A stretch of 64,000 bases of DNA, taken from the NCBI RefSeq assembly GCF_900188345.1, contig NZ_FZOD01000008.1:62001-126000 (forward strand). Reading direction: 5' to 3'. The stretch is from Streptosporangium subroseum. GTDB lineage: Bacteria; Actinomycetota; Actinomycetes; Streptosporangiales; Streptosporangiaceae. Within the stretch, counting starts at the first letter, position 1. The number at the start of each line of letters is the position of its first letter. The position numbers and the translations under genes are program-made. The notes beneath the pieces were generated by a model. That model did no database searches, was not told where the DNA came from, and saw only the letters and a list, made by a program, of their open reading frames with translations. This document shows positions 1-8,302 of this stretch, in pieces.

Positions 1-453
1 ATCGAGGTCTCCGCCTCACCGCTGGCCTCGCCCTGGACCACCGAGTTCTACCGGATGTTCGGCGAGGCCTACCCGCCGGAGGGCAGCGCGCCGCTGGCCC
101 TCCAGGGAGTCAAGAGCGCCTTCGAGCTGCCCTGGGGCGCCGAACTGCGGGTCGGGCACCCGTACGTGCTGCACGGGCGGTCGTGGTCGGGCAACGGCCG
201 GATCGCCGGGGTGGAGGTGAGCGTCGACGGCGGGGCGACCTGGCAGCGCGCCCACCTGCGCGGCCCGCGCGTGGTCCCGGCCTGGACCCGCTGGCACATC
301 GGCTGGAACCCGCTCCAGACCGGCCCGCACACCCTGCTCGCCCGGGCCGTCGACGAGACCGGCGCGGTCCAGCCGCCGCAGACCCCGCACAATAACTTCG
401 GTTATCTCTTCGACGCCGTCGCGGGCCATCCTGTGACGGTCGTGAACGGATAA
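1..453 (+). CDS. Sulfite-oxidase-type molybdopterin oxidoreductase, C-terminal fragment
   Basis: The reading frame is open from base 1, so the gene starts upstream of the window; only the last 150 residues are seen. The sequence (IEVSASPLASPWTTEF..., then GRSWSGNGRIAGVEVSVDGGATWQRA and WHIGWNPLQTGPHTLLARAVDETG) is typical of the immunoglobulin-like dimerisation domain that ends sulfite oxidase/YedY-like Mo-cofactor enzymes. The cofactor domain lies outside the window, so substrate and export signal cannot be judged. The ending ...VVNG is natural and followed by TAA. The family call is firm from this domain; the specific reaction is inferred. Confidence 0.88.
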   Translation: MEVSASPLASPWTTEFYRMFGEAYPPEGSAPLALQGVKSAFELPWGAELRVGHPYVLHGRSWSGNGRIAGVEVSVDGGATWQRAHLRGPRVVPAWTRWHIGWNPLQTGPHTLLARAVDETGAVQPPQTPHNNFGYLFDAVAGHPVTVVNG

Positions 454-541
454 ACGTCAACGGATATACGAAACGCCGGCCGCATTGCAGCACGGGAGTC
501 ACAAAAACCACAGGGCGAATACATACACAACCCTTACCTAC

Positions 542-565
542 GGGAAACCGTTCGAATCGTTTCCC
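542..565. promoter_or_regulatory. 24-bp imperfect palindrome between genes
   Basis: Outer arms GGGAAAC and GTTTCCC flank a central TTCGAA, with two mismatched pairs between. It lies about 90 bp after the molybdoenzyme stop and 186 bp before the acyltransferase start. There is no T-run, so an operator is as likely as a terminator. The remaining part of 454-750 shows no gene. Confidence 0.45.
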
Positions 566-750
566 CTGAACGGCGACCATATCGGGTGATCAGGCAGGGC
601 GTGTCACCGTAACCCCCCGCCTGGCCGACGGACTTTATCTGAAAGACTCCCAAGGTCGCCCAGACGAAACGGGGTGGAAACGAGCCGAAGTAATGATGAC
701 GGTGAATGACCACATCTGTTTCCTGCTCTTCCTGTTAGGAGGCTTAACCG

Positions 751-2295
751 ATGCGCCAACTGACCGCACTCGACGCGCAGTTCCTTCACGCCGAATCGGC
801 CACCACCGCGGCCCACGTCGCGGGAGTGGCGATCCTCGATCCGGCCTGCGCTCCCACGGGTGCCGTCACGCGGGAGGCCCTGATCGGGCTGCTCCGCGAG
901 CGGCTGCATCTCGCGCCGGCACTGAGCCTGCGCCTCGCCGGTGTGCCGTTCGGCCTCGACCATCCGTACTGGACGGAGGTCCCCGGCCTCGACGTCGCCG
1001 ACCACGTCTACGAGGTGACCCTCCCCATGCCGGGCGACGAGGCCCAGCTCGCCGAGGAGGTCGCCATCATCCACGAGCGGCGCCTGGACCGGAGCCGCCC
1101 GCTCTGGGAGATGCATCTCATCCAGGGCCTGGCCGGCGGCCGGACCGCCCTCTACGCCAAGGTCCATCACTGCGCCATCGACGGGGTGTCGGGCGCGGAG
1201 ACGCTGGCCGCCCTGCTGGACCTCACGCCCGAACCACGCGTCGTCGAGCCGTCCCCGCCCTCTCCGGAGACCAGCGCCCCAGGCCTGGTCACCATGCTCG
1301 CCGGGGCCGTGACCCGCACCGTGACCCAGCCCGCCAGAGCGCTGCGCTCGCTGGGCCGCATGGTGGCCGACCTCGACGCGATCCCGGTGGCCGCGGCGCT
1401 GCCGGGCGCCCGGATGATGGCCGCCGCCACCCGGATGCTCTCGGGGCAGCCCGTGGAACTGCCGGAGATGCCCTCTCTGTCCGCCCCGCGCACGCCGTTC
1501 AACGGCCCGATCGGCGCCGAACGACGCTTCTCCTACGGGTCCATCTCACTCGCGGACGTCAAGCGGATCGCCAGGTCCTCCGGGAGCAGCGTCAACGACG
1601 TGGTCATGACACTGTGCTCCTCGGCGCTGCGCTCCTGGCTGCGTGAGCACGACGCGCTGCCCGACCAGCCGCTGATCGCCGCGGTCCCGGTCGCGGTCCG
1701 TACGGCGAGCGCCCTGGACGTGGTCGGCAACCAGCTCTCCGTCATGATCACCCCGATGCCGACCGATCTGGCCTGCCCCCTCGATCGCCTGCGGGTCATG
1801 GGGCAGACGATGCGCACGGCCAAGCGGCGGTTCGCCGGCTCCCCCGCCACCTGGCTGAGCGAGCTGTCCTCGGTGCTGCCCACGGCGGTCACCGCGCTAG
1901 CGACCTCCACGGTCTTCCGGCTGGCCTCGATCGTGCTGCCACCGATCAACCTGATCATCTCGAACGTGCCGGGACCGCAGCTCCCGCTGTACCTGTGCGG
2001 CGCCCGGGTGCTCGGCTACTACCCCATGTCGGTGCTGACCGACGTGAGCGGCGGGGTCAACATCACCTGTTTCTCCTACGACGGCTCGCTGGATTTCGGC
2101 ATCCTCTCCTGCCCGGACCGGATGAAGGACGTCTGGCGGCTGATGGGCTACCTGCAGGACGCCATGGACGAGCTGATGGAAGTGGTGGAGCCGGCCGGGG
2201 CGGAACCGGTCCCGGTCCCGGTCAAGCAACAGGTCCCGGGCCTGCCGACGGGACCCGCCGACCCTCTTCCGGCCATGGAGATGATCGCGGTCTGA
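751..2295 (+). CDS. Wax ester synthase/diacylglycerol acyltransferase (WS/DGAT)
   Basis: A 514-residue protein of the bacterial bifunctional WS/DGAT family, which transfers acyl-CoA to diacylglycerol or long-chain alcohols to make storage triacylglycerol or wax ester at the inner membrane face. The catalytic HHxxxDG motif is HHCAIDG at residues 139-145, preceded by PLWEMHLI at about 118. The C-terminal family motif NLIISNVPGPQLPLYLCGA is present. N-terminal MRQLTALDAQFLHAE is characteristic. The start is fixed by AGGAGG at 737-742, eight bases before ATG. Length is normal for the family. The end is low-complexity (proline/valine). A convergent TetR gene follows after 26 bp. Substrate preference cannot be read from sequence. 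Confidence 0.95.
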   Translation: MRQLTALDAQFLHAESATTAAHVAGVAILDPACAPTGAVTREALIGLLRERLHLAPALSLRLAGVPFGLDHPYWTEVPGLDVADHVYEVTLPMPGDEAQLAEEVAIIHERRLDRSRPLWEMHLIQGLAGGRTALYAKVHHCAIDGVSGAETLAALLDLTPEPRVVEPSPPSPETSAPGLVTMLAGAVTRTVTQPARALRSLGRMVADLDAIPVAAALPGARMMAAATRMLSGQPVELPEMPSLSAPRTPFNGPIGAERRFSYGSISLADVKRIARSSGSSVNDVVMTLCSSALRSWLREHDALPDQPLIAAVPVAVRTASALDVVGNQLSVMITPMPTDLACPLDRLRVMGQTMRTAKRRFAGSPATWLSELSSVLPTAVTALATSTVFRLASIVLPPINLIISNVPGPQLPLYLCGARVLGYYPMSVLTDVSGGVNITCFSYDGSLDFGILSCPDRMKDVWRLMGYLQDAMDELMEVVEPAGAEPVPVPVKQQVPGLPTGPADPLPAMEMIAV

Positions 2296-2321
2296 GCACC
2301 GGCCTCACCCGGGGCCCGGTC

Positions 2322-2918
2322 TCACCCCAGGGCGTGGGCGATCAGTTCGGCGACCGCGTCGGGATCGATGTGGTGCCCGGTGAGCTGGCAGAGGTTCTCC
2401 TGGTAGAGCAGCACCGCGGCGAAGGTGACCGCCGCCACCTCCAGCCGGGCGGCGTCGCCGCGTGGGGTCGGCAGCGCCAGCTCCAGGGCGAACCGGGCCC
2501 GCTGGATGATCTCCCCGTTCAGGCGGCCTAGCCGGTCCCTGACCGAGCCGTGCGTGTCGGCCTCGCGGAAGAGGATGCGGCGCATCGCCGGAGAGGCGCT
2601 GAGCGGCAGTCGCCTGGCCAGACGGGACAGGGTGCCCGCCGCGTCGCCGGGGACGGCCTCGACCTCCGGCGACTCCTCAACGAGCGTGCGCTCGTCGATC
2701 AGCGCCACCAGCACGTCGATCTTCCGGGGAAAGTAGTGGAAGACGAGCCCCTTGGGCACGTCGGCCAGCCGGGCGATCTCCGAGGTGGGGGTCGCCTCGT
2801 AGCCACCCCCGGCGAACAGCTCTTCGGCCGCGTCGAGAATGCGCGTGCGCGCGCCGGGGTCCGAGGCGTCGCGCGTGCGCCTGGAGGACCTGCCGGAGCG
2901 CGGTCTGAGGCTGCTCAC
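2322..2918 (-). CDS. TetR/AcrR family transcriptional regulator
   Basis: A 198-residue repressor. The N-terminal helix-turn-helix spans about residues 22-68 (TRILDAAEELFAGGGYEATP...EIARLADVPKGLVFHYFPRKIDVLVALI), the standard TetR recognition fold; the C-terminal ligand half is not assignable. The start is GTG at 2918 with no Shine-Dalgarno sequence but a -10-like TATGGT ending six bases upstream, so the mRNA may be leaderless. It ends head-on against the WS/DGAT gene and faces away from the aldo/keto reductase at 3248. Its target is unknown; autoregulation or control of either neighbour are all possible. Confidence 0.93.
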   Translation of the reverse strand: MSSLRPRSGRSSRRTRDASDPGARTRILDAAEELFAGGGYEATPTSEIARLADVPKGLVFHYFPRKIDVLVALIDERTLVEESPEVEAVPGDAAGTLSRLARRLPLSASPAMRRILFREADTHGSVRDRLGRLNGEIIQRARFALELALPTPRGDAARLEVAAVTFAAVLLYQENLCQLTGHHIDPDAVAELIAHALG

Positions 2919-2924
2919 GGCTTG

Positions 2925-2930
2925 ACCATA
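2925..2930 (-). promoter_or_regulatory. -10-like TATGGT, leaderless arrangement
   Basis: The hexamer TATGGT on the minus strand ends exactly six bases before the GTG start of the TetR gene, placing the expected transcription start at or next to the start codon. No clear -35 is visible. Confidence 0.5.
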
Positions 2931-2984
2931 GACCCGGACGTGGCCGGATTTCCATGCCGCCGGGGAGAGACCACCGTACGCGTG

Positions 2985-3150
2985 CCGTACGGAAACGGGT
3001 GCCGTACAGGGGCAGAGGCCGTACGGAAACGGGGGCCGTCCGGAAGGCCGGTGCGGTGCGGAAACGGGGGCCGCGCAGAAGGCCGCCGCCCTGTGAAAAC
3101 GGGTGCCGTACGGAGGGCAGGTGAGGTGCGGAAACGGGGGCCGACGGAAC
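2985..3150. repeat. Degenerate ~35-bp tandem repeat (5 copies)
   Basis: The core GGAAACGGG(T/G)GCCG begins near 2991, 3025, 3060, 3094 and 3130, a period of 34-36 bp. Flanking parts of each unit (CCGTACGG, GGCAG/GGCCG) are also partly kept. It fills most of the 329-bp gap between the TetR and aldo/keto reductase genes, which otherwise holds no gene. It looks like an intergenic minisatellite. Confidence 0.75.
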
Positions 3151-3234
3151 CTCGGCCATCCTTGCTGACACGGCGTGCGACAACGCTTCGACGATCAACG
3201 ACGGTGCCGGGGAAACACATGATTGCCCAAGAAA

Positions 3235-3240
3235 TAGAGT
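3235..3240 (+). promoter_or_regulatory. -10-like TAGAGT, leaderless arrangement
   Basis: TAGAGT ends seven bases before the ATG at 3248 and no ribosome binding site precedes any nearby start. This supports ATG 3248 over GTG 3239 and ATG 3242. Confidence 0.45.
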
Positions 3241-3247
3241 GATGGTC

Positions 3248-4171
3248 ATGAGTATTTCTGAGCTGAACCTCTTCCCGCTCTGCCTGGGCGGCAACGTATT
3301 CGGCTGGACCGCGGACCGCGACGCGTCCTTCGCCGTGTTGGACGCCTACGCCGAGGCGGGAGGCAACTTCATCGACACCGCCGACACCTACACCTCCATG
3401 GTCCCCGGAAACGTCGGCGGGGAGTCTGAGACGATCATCGGTGAATGGATGGCCTCGCGGGGCAACCGCGACCGGATCGTGCTGGCGACCAAGGTCGGCT
3501 CACTGCCCACCCGTCCCGGACTGTCGGCGGCCAACATCCGCGAGGCCGTCGAGGACTCGCTGCGGCGTCTGCGGACTGACCACATCGACCTGTACTGGGC
3601 GCACATCGACGACCGCGAGACGCCTCTGGCGGAGACCCTGGGTGCGTTCGACGCGCTGGTCGACGAGGGCAAGGTCCGCAACATCGGCGCCTCGAACTAC
3701 AACGCCGAGCGGCTGACGGAGGCGCTGGCGATCTCCGAGCGGGACGGCCTGGCGAAGTACGGTGTGCTCCAGCAGCACTACAACCTGCTGGAGCGGGAGT
3801 ACGAGGGTGCGCTACGCGAGGCGGTCACGGCCGGAGGGCTGACCAGCACGCCGTACTTCGGTCTGGCCCGCGGCTTCCTGACCGGCAAGTATCAGCCGGG
3901 GGTCGAGGTCGACAGCCCCCGCGCGGGTAAGGCGGCGGAATATCTGAAGACCGAGCGCGGTCCGCGCGTGCTCGACGCCCTGGGCAAGGTGGCCGCCGCA
4001 CACGGCGTCGCCATGGCCACCGTCGCGCTCGCCTGGCTGGCCGCCCAGCCCACGGTGGCCGCGCCGATCGCCAGTGCCCGCAACGTCGAGCAGCTCCGGC
4101 CGCTGCTCGCGGTCGCCGACCTGACCCTGTCCGAGGACGAGCTGGCCCTGCTGGACACGGCCTCCCGGTAA
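3248..4171 (+). CDS. Aldo/keto reductase
   Basis: A 307-residue NAD(P)H-dependent oxidoreductase of the AKR superfamily (TIM barrel), predicted cytosolic. N-terminal LCLGGNVFGWTADRDASF and GGNFIDTADTY carry the conserved Asp-Tyr of the catalytic tetrad; KVGS (Lys) and YWAHIDD (His) follow in the right order. VRNIGASNYNAERL and the C-terminal TVAAPIASARNVEQL cofactor-binding segment are typical. In-frame starts at 3239 (GTG) and 3242 (ATG) also exist; 3248 is preferred because TAGAGT lies seven bases upstream and there is no ribosome binding site. It is a single gene followed by a strong hairpin. The natural substrate is unknown; the AKR11/AKR13-like length fits. Confidence 0.92.
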   Translation: MSISELNLFPLCLGGNVFGWTADRDASFAVLDAYAEAGGNFIDTADTYTSMVPGNVGGESETIIGEWMASRGNRDRIVLATKVGSLPTRPGLSAANIREAVEDSLRRLRTDHIDLYWAHIDDRETPLAETLGAFDALVDEGKVRNIGASNYNAERLTEALAISERDGLAKYGVLQQHYNLLEREYEGALREAVTAGGLTSTPYFGLARGFLTGKYQPGVEVDSPRAGKAAEYLKTERGPRVLDALGKVAAAHGVAMATVALAWLAAQPTVAAPIASARNVEQLRPLLAVADLTLSEDELALLDTASR

Positions 4172-4183
4172 GGCGAATCACGA

Positions 4184-4221
4184 CGCGGGGCCCGCCAGAG
4201 CAGAGTGAGGCGGGCCCCGCG
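4184..4221 (+). terminator. Hairpin terminator after the aldo/keto reductase gene
   Basis: Perfect 13-bp arms (CGCGGGGCCCGCC at 4184-4196, complement at 4209-4221) with a 12-base loop begin 12 bp after the stop codon. No T-run follows, as is usual in high-GC actinobacteria. Confidence 0.8.
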
Positions 4222-4373
4222 CCGGAACGAGGTACGGCATCCTCTGCCGAAACAGGTGCGGCACCCCCTGCCGGTCCCGACGGCGAACGGGACTTCCCGC
4301 AGAAAAAGATCATTCTCCGGCGAGAGCCATGACGGGATGATTTCCGGTTCATTACCGGATGACTGCGAACTTT

Positions 4374-4388
4374 ACTTCACTTTGAAGT
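4374..4388. promoter_or_regulatory. Inverted repeat in the permease promoter region
   Basis: ACTTCA-CTT-TGAAGT is a perfect 6+3+6 palindrome in an unusually AT-rich patch (about 4340-4420) upstream of the APC permease gene. It also contains a TTGAAG that could serve as a -35. A candidate operator; the rest of the 4222-4510 gap shows no gene. Confidence 0.45.
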
Positions 4389-4510
4389 TTTCTGTGGTGT
4401 TATGGCATGTTGTAACCCATCTGGGGGTAATTCGCCTAGTTTGCTGGGCCTGCTCGCTGCGAGTATCACCGCCATACCCCCTCTGTACAGCGCTGATCGC
4501 AGGAAGGCCC

Positions 4511-6031
4511 ATGCCGTTGAGCATCACCGAGAAGCCCGAGGCTCTGACAGACGGTGTCAACCGCCTCCGCAAAAACGCCGTAGGGCTCGTCAGCGTCATC
4601 TTCATGGCGGTCGCCACCGCCGCCCCCATCACCGCGATGACCGGCAACGTCCCGATAGCCCTCGGTTTCGGTAACGGCCTGGGCGTCCCCGCCGGCTATT
4701 TGGTCGCGACCATCGTGCTCACCGTCTTCTCCGTGGGCTACGTGGCGATGGCCAAGCACATCACCTCCGCCGGCGCGTTCTACGGTTACATCTCCCACGG
4801 CCTCGGCCAGGTCGTCGGCATGGTGGCCGGCCTCCTGGCGACCATGGCATACGTGATCTTCGAAGCCTCGATCATCGGTTTCTTCGCCTACTCGGCCAAC
4901 GGCACCTTCAAGAGCCTGGCCGGGGTGGACATCCACTGGCTGTGGTTCGCCCTTCTCGGCCTGGCTCTCAACGCGGCCCTGACCTACTTCGACATCAACC
5001 TGACCGCCAAGGTCCTGGGCGTCTTCCTGATCACCGAGATCCTCATGCTCGCCCTGACCGCCACCGTCACCCTGTTCCACGGTGGCGGGCCCGACGGTCT
5101 CATGGCCGAGACGCTCAACCCGGTCAGGGCGTTCCAGACCACCGGGCTGGCGGCCGGCGCCGTCGGTCTCGGGCTGTTCATGTGCTTCTGGTCCTGGGTC
5201 GGCTTCGAGTCCACCGCGATGTACGGCGAGGAGTCCCGCGACCCCAAGAGCATCATCCCGAAGGCCACGCTGGTCTCCGTGGTCGGCATCGGCCTGTTCT
5301 ACACCTTCGTCTCCTGGATGACCGTCGCCGCCAACGGCGTGAAGGCCCCCGAGATCGCCGCCAAGGAGTTCGCCGGGGTCTTCTTCAACCCCACCGGGCA
5401 ACTGGTCGGCGCCTGGGCCGTCGACCTCTTCAAGATCCTCATCCTGACCGGCTCGTTCGCCTGCTCGATGGCCTTCCACAACTGCGCCTCGCGCTACCTG
5501 TACGCCATCGGCCGCGAGAACCTCATCCCCGGCACCCGCAGGACCCTGGGCGCCACCCACCCCAGGCACGGCTCCCCCCACATCGCCGGATTCGTCCAGA
5601 CCGTGATCTCCGTGATCATCGTCTTCGCGTTCTTCTTCGCCGGGATGGACCCCTACCTGCACATCTACACCCTGCTCGCGGTGCTCGGCACGCTGGCGAT
5701 CCTCATCGTCCAGACCCTCTGCTCGTTCTCCGTCGTCGGATACTTCCACGTCAGGAAGAAGCACCCCGAGACCGCCTCCTGGTGGCGCACCCTGCTGGCC
5801 CCGCTCGCCGGCGGCCTGGCCATGATCTACGTCGTCTTCCTGCTCTTTCAGAACCAGGAGGCCGCCGCCGGTGAAGCCTCCAAGTCCGCGTTCTTCACGC
5901 TGATCCCCTGGATCGTGCTCTGCCTGGCCCTGCTGGGAGCCGGACTCGCCCTCTACCTCAAAGCCACCAATCCCGCCAAATACGCGATCATCGGCCGGAT
6001 CGTGCTCGAGGACACCGTCGAACGCGACTGA
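4511..6031 (+). CDS. APC-family amino acid permease
   Basis: A 506-residue integral membrane transporter of the amino acid-polyamine-organocation superfamily, with about twelve hydrophobic helices from residue 20 to 490. The N-terminal LRKNAVGLVSVIFMAVATAAPITAM matches the first helix of the family, and the SAGAFYGYISHGLGQVVG and FESTAMYGEESRDPKSIIPKA segments are conserved signatures. The chosen ATG at 4511 has AGGAAGG directly upstream and starts just before the conserved first helix; the frame stays open to 4205 but that part lacks family features. It probably imports an amino acid or amine; the substrate is not identifiable. Two back-to-back hairpins separate it from the convergent symporter operon. 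Confidence 0.93.
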   Translation: MPLSITEKPEALTDGVNRLRKNAVGLVSVIFMAVATAAPITAMTGNVPIALGFGNGLGVPAGYLVATIVLTVFSVGYVAMAKHITSAGAFYGYISHGLGQVVGMVAGLLATMAYVIFEASIIGFFAYSANGTFKSLAGVDIHWLWFALLGLALNAALTYFDINLTAKVLGVFLITEILMLALTATVTLFHGGGPDGLMAETLNPVRAFQTTGLAAGAVGLGLFMCFWSWVGFESTAMYGEESRDPKSIIPKATLVSVVGIGLFYTFVSWMTVAANGVKAPEIAAKEFAGVFFNPTGQLVGAWAVDLFKILILTGSFACSMAFHNCASRYLYAIGRENLIPGTRRTLGATHPRHGSPHIAGFVQTVISVIIVFAFFFAGMDPYLHIYTLLAVLGTLAILIVQTLCSFSVVGYFHVRKKHPETASWWRTLLAPLAGGLAMIYVVFLLFQNQEAAAGEASKSAFFTLIPWIVLCLALLGAGLALYLKATNPAKYAIIGRIVLEDTVERD

Positions 6032-6068
6032 GCCCCTCCGAGACGTACGGCGACGCCCCGTACATACG

Positions 6069-6109
6069 AATGGGAGCGGCCGGCAGCAGTGCTGCCGGCC
6101 GCTCCCATT
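6069..6109. terminator. Perfect 20-bp-arm hairpin
   Basis: Arms 6069-6088 and 6090-6109 are perfectly complementary around a one-base centre. It sits between two convergent genes and is probably a bidirectional terminator. Confidence 0.85.
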
Positions 6110-6121
6110 CTCTGTCTGGAC

Positions 6122-6153
6122 GATCGCGTGGCTCGTGAACGAGCCACGCGATC
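6122..6153. terminator. Second perfect hairpin, 15-bp arms
   Basis: Arms GATCGCGTGGCTCGT at 6122-6136 and its complement at 6139-6153, two-base centre. It directly follows the hairpin at 6069-6109 and lies 12 bp from the stop codon of the minus-strand symporter gene, which it probably terminates. Confidence 0.8.
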
Positions 6154-6165
6154 AGCCGGACGTGG

Positions 6166-7776
6166 CTAGTGCTCCGTCGCCTTCTCGGCACCGACGCCGG
6201 TGAGCGAGCGGACCTCGATCTCGGCGTACTTGGCCGCGTTGTACTCCTTGCTGAGCCGCGTGCCGATGTATCCGGCGAGGAAGCCCAGCGGGATCGAGAC
6301 GATGCCCGGGTTGCTCAGCGGGAACCAGGCGAAGTTCGCGTCCGGGATCAGGGAGGTCGCGGTGCCCGACATGACCGGCGAGAAGATCACCAGGAACAGC
6401 GCGGAGCCGAGGCCGCCGTAGATGGCCGAGACCGCGCCGACGGTGTTGAACCGCTTCCAGAACAGGCTGTAGAGGATCGCGGGCAGGTTGCCGGAGGCGG
6501 CCACCGCGAAGGCCAGCGCGACCAGGAAGGCCACGTTCTGTCCCTGCGCGAGGATGCCGAGCCCGATGGCGACCGCGCCGATGACAAAGGCGGAGATCCG
6601 GGCGACCAGGATCTCCTCCTTGTCGGTGACGTTGCCGCGCTTGAACACGTGGGCGTACATGTCGTGGGCGAAGGACGAGCTCGACGCCAGCGTCAGGCCC
6701 GCGACGACCGCCAGGATCGTGGCGAACGCCACCGCCGCGATGACGGCCAGCAGGATCGTGCCGCCCACGCTTCCGAAGATGGCATTGCCGATCGCCTCGG
6801 CGAGCATCGGGGCTGCTGTGTTGCCCGCCTTGTCCTGCGCCAAGATCGCCTTGCCGCCGACCAGCGCCGCCGCGCCGAAGCCGAGCACGAGGGTGAGCAG
6901 GTAGAAGACGCCGATGATGCCGATGCCCCACAGGACCGACTTGCGGGCTTCCCTCGCGGTGGGAACGGTGTAGAAGCGGATCAGGATGTGCGGCAGGCCG
7001 GCGGTGCCGAGCACCAGCGCCAGGCCCAGGCTGATCAGGTCGATCTTGCCCGCGAGGCCCTGCGCCTCGGTGCCGTACTTCAGGCCCGGGATGAGGAACT
7101 GGTCGGCCTTACCGCTCTTCGCGGCGGCATCACCGAGAAGTGCCGAGAGGTTGAAGCCGTAGTGGCCGAGCACCAGCAGCGTGATCAGGGTCGCGCCGCC
7201 CATGAGCAGCACGGCCTTGACGATCTGCACCCAGGTGGTGCCCTTCATGCCGCCGACGACCACGTAGACGATCATCAGCACGCCGACGCCGACGATCGTG
7301 AGCGCCTTGCCCGTCGGCGAGGTGACGCCGAGCAGCAGGCCGACCAGCGCGCCCGCGCCGACCATCTGCGCCAGCAAGTAGAAGATCGACACGGTGATCG
7401 TGGACACGCCCGCCGCGGTGCGGACCGGGCGCGGGCTCATCCGGAAGGCCAGCACGTCGGCCATGGTGAACTTGCCGGAGTTACGCATCAGCTCGGCGAC
7501 CAGGAGCAGCGCGATCAGCCAGGCGACCAGGAAGCCGATCGAGTACAGGAAGCCGTCGTATCCCGACAGGGCGATGATTCCGGCGATGCCCAGGAAGCTC
7601 GCGGCCGACATGTAGTCGCCGCCGATGGCGAGGCCGTTCTGCGCACCGCTGAAGGACCGGCCGCCGGCGTAGTAGTCGGTGGCGTCCTTGGTGTTGCGGC
7701 TCGCCCAGAAGGTGATGCCCAGCGTCACCGCGACGAACACCAGGAACAGGATCGTGGAGAGTGTCTGGTGGCTCAT
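6166..7776 (-). CDS. Sodium:solute symporter, ActP/MctC-like
   Basis: A 536-residue secondary transporter of the SSS family with about thirteen membrane helices. The N-terminal block (KDATDYYAGGRSFSG, then AIGGDYMSAASFLGIAG) is the hallmark of acetate/monocarboxylate permeases such as ActP and corynebacterial MctC; TAGLPHILIRFYTVPTAREAR is also family-typical. Its ATG shares one base with the stop codon of the small DUF485 gene upstream (TGATG), so the two are translationally coupled, as in other ActP-type loci. It likely imports acetate, pyruvate or a similar short carboxylate with sodium or protons; the exact substrate is inferred. The LytS/LytTR pair at 10.5-12.7 kb is the likely regulator. 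Confidence 0.93.
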   Translation of the reverse strand: MSHQTLSTILFLVFVAVTLGITFWASRNTKDATDYYAGGRSFSGAQNGLAIGGDYMSAASFLGIAGIIALSGYDGFLYSIGFLVAWLIALLLVAELMRNSGKFTMADVLAFRMSPRPVRTAAGVSTITVSIFYLLAQMVGAGALVGLLLGVTSPTGKALTIVGVGVLMIVYVVVGGMKGTTWVQIVKAVLLMGGATLITLLVLGHYGFNLSALLGDAAAKSGKADQFLIPGLKYGTEAQGLAGKIDLISLGLALVLGTAGLPHILIRFYTVPTAREARKSVLWGIGIIGVFYLLTLVLGFGAAALVGGKAILAQDKAGNTAAPMLAEAIGNAIFGSVGGTILLAVIAAVAFATILAVVAGLTLASSSSFAHDMYAHVFKRGNVTDKEEILVARISAFVIGAVAIGLGILAQGQNVAFLVALAFAVAASGNLPAILYSLFWKRFNTVGAVSAIYGGLGSALFLVIFSPVMSGTATSLIPDANFAWFPLSNPGIVSIPLGFLAGYIGTRLSKEYNAAKYAEIEVRSLTGVGAEKATEH

Positions 7777-8102
7777 CAGATCTTCCCCTCGACTTCGTGG
7801 CGGATCTCGTCGGCCAGCGGGTCGAGTTTCCTCTCGGCGAACCGGGAGTAGGCCCAGGCGATCCCGAACGTCGACACGAACTGGAGCAGTCCGAGGACCA
7901 GCGCCACGTTGATGTTGCCGAGCACCTTGATGGCCATGAAGTCACGCGCGAAGCCGGACAACACCACGTACAGGAGGTACCAGGTGAAGAACGCAATGGT
8001 CATCGGGAATGTCCAGGCCCGTAGGCGCCGCCTCAGCTCTTGGAACTTCTCACTTGCTTGAACCTCTTCATATACCGATGAATCATGTTGCCTGGCGGTC
8101 AC
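7776..8102 (-). CDS. DUF485 small membrane protein, symporter partner
   Basis: A 108-residue protein with two membrane helices (FPMTIAFFTWYLLYVVLSGFA at about 35-55 and a second near 68-90) and a charged C-terminus (RFAERKLDPLADEIRHEVEGK). The ASEKFQELRRRLR start and FTWYLLYVVLSG block identify DUF485, which almost always precedes acetate-type symporters; its exact role is unknown. GTG at 8102 is chosen because GGGAGG lies six bases upstream; a longer frame to 8201 lacks both a ribosome site and family similarity. It ends in a one-base overlap with the symporter start. Confidence 0.92.
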   Translation of the reverse strand: MTARQHDSSVYEEVQASEKFQELRRRLRAWTFPMTIAFFTWYLLYVVLSGFARDFMAIKVLGNINVALVLGLLQFVSTFGIAWAYSRFAERKLDPLADEIRHEVEGKI

Positions 8103-8302
8103 GAGACCTCCCACGAATGTGATCTGGATCACGGCAAACGTAGGAGGGGACGCTACCGGAGAGGAGCCCCTGGAGCGGTCCGTTCGCCCAGCCGCTGCCA
8201 AGTGGCGGTCAGTTGAACATGCCCTGCGGTGAAAGGTCCGTATAGCGCGATGAGCGGTTCTTCAACCGGGGCATCCAACCCGGAAACCGCTGATCCATTA
8301 CA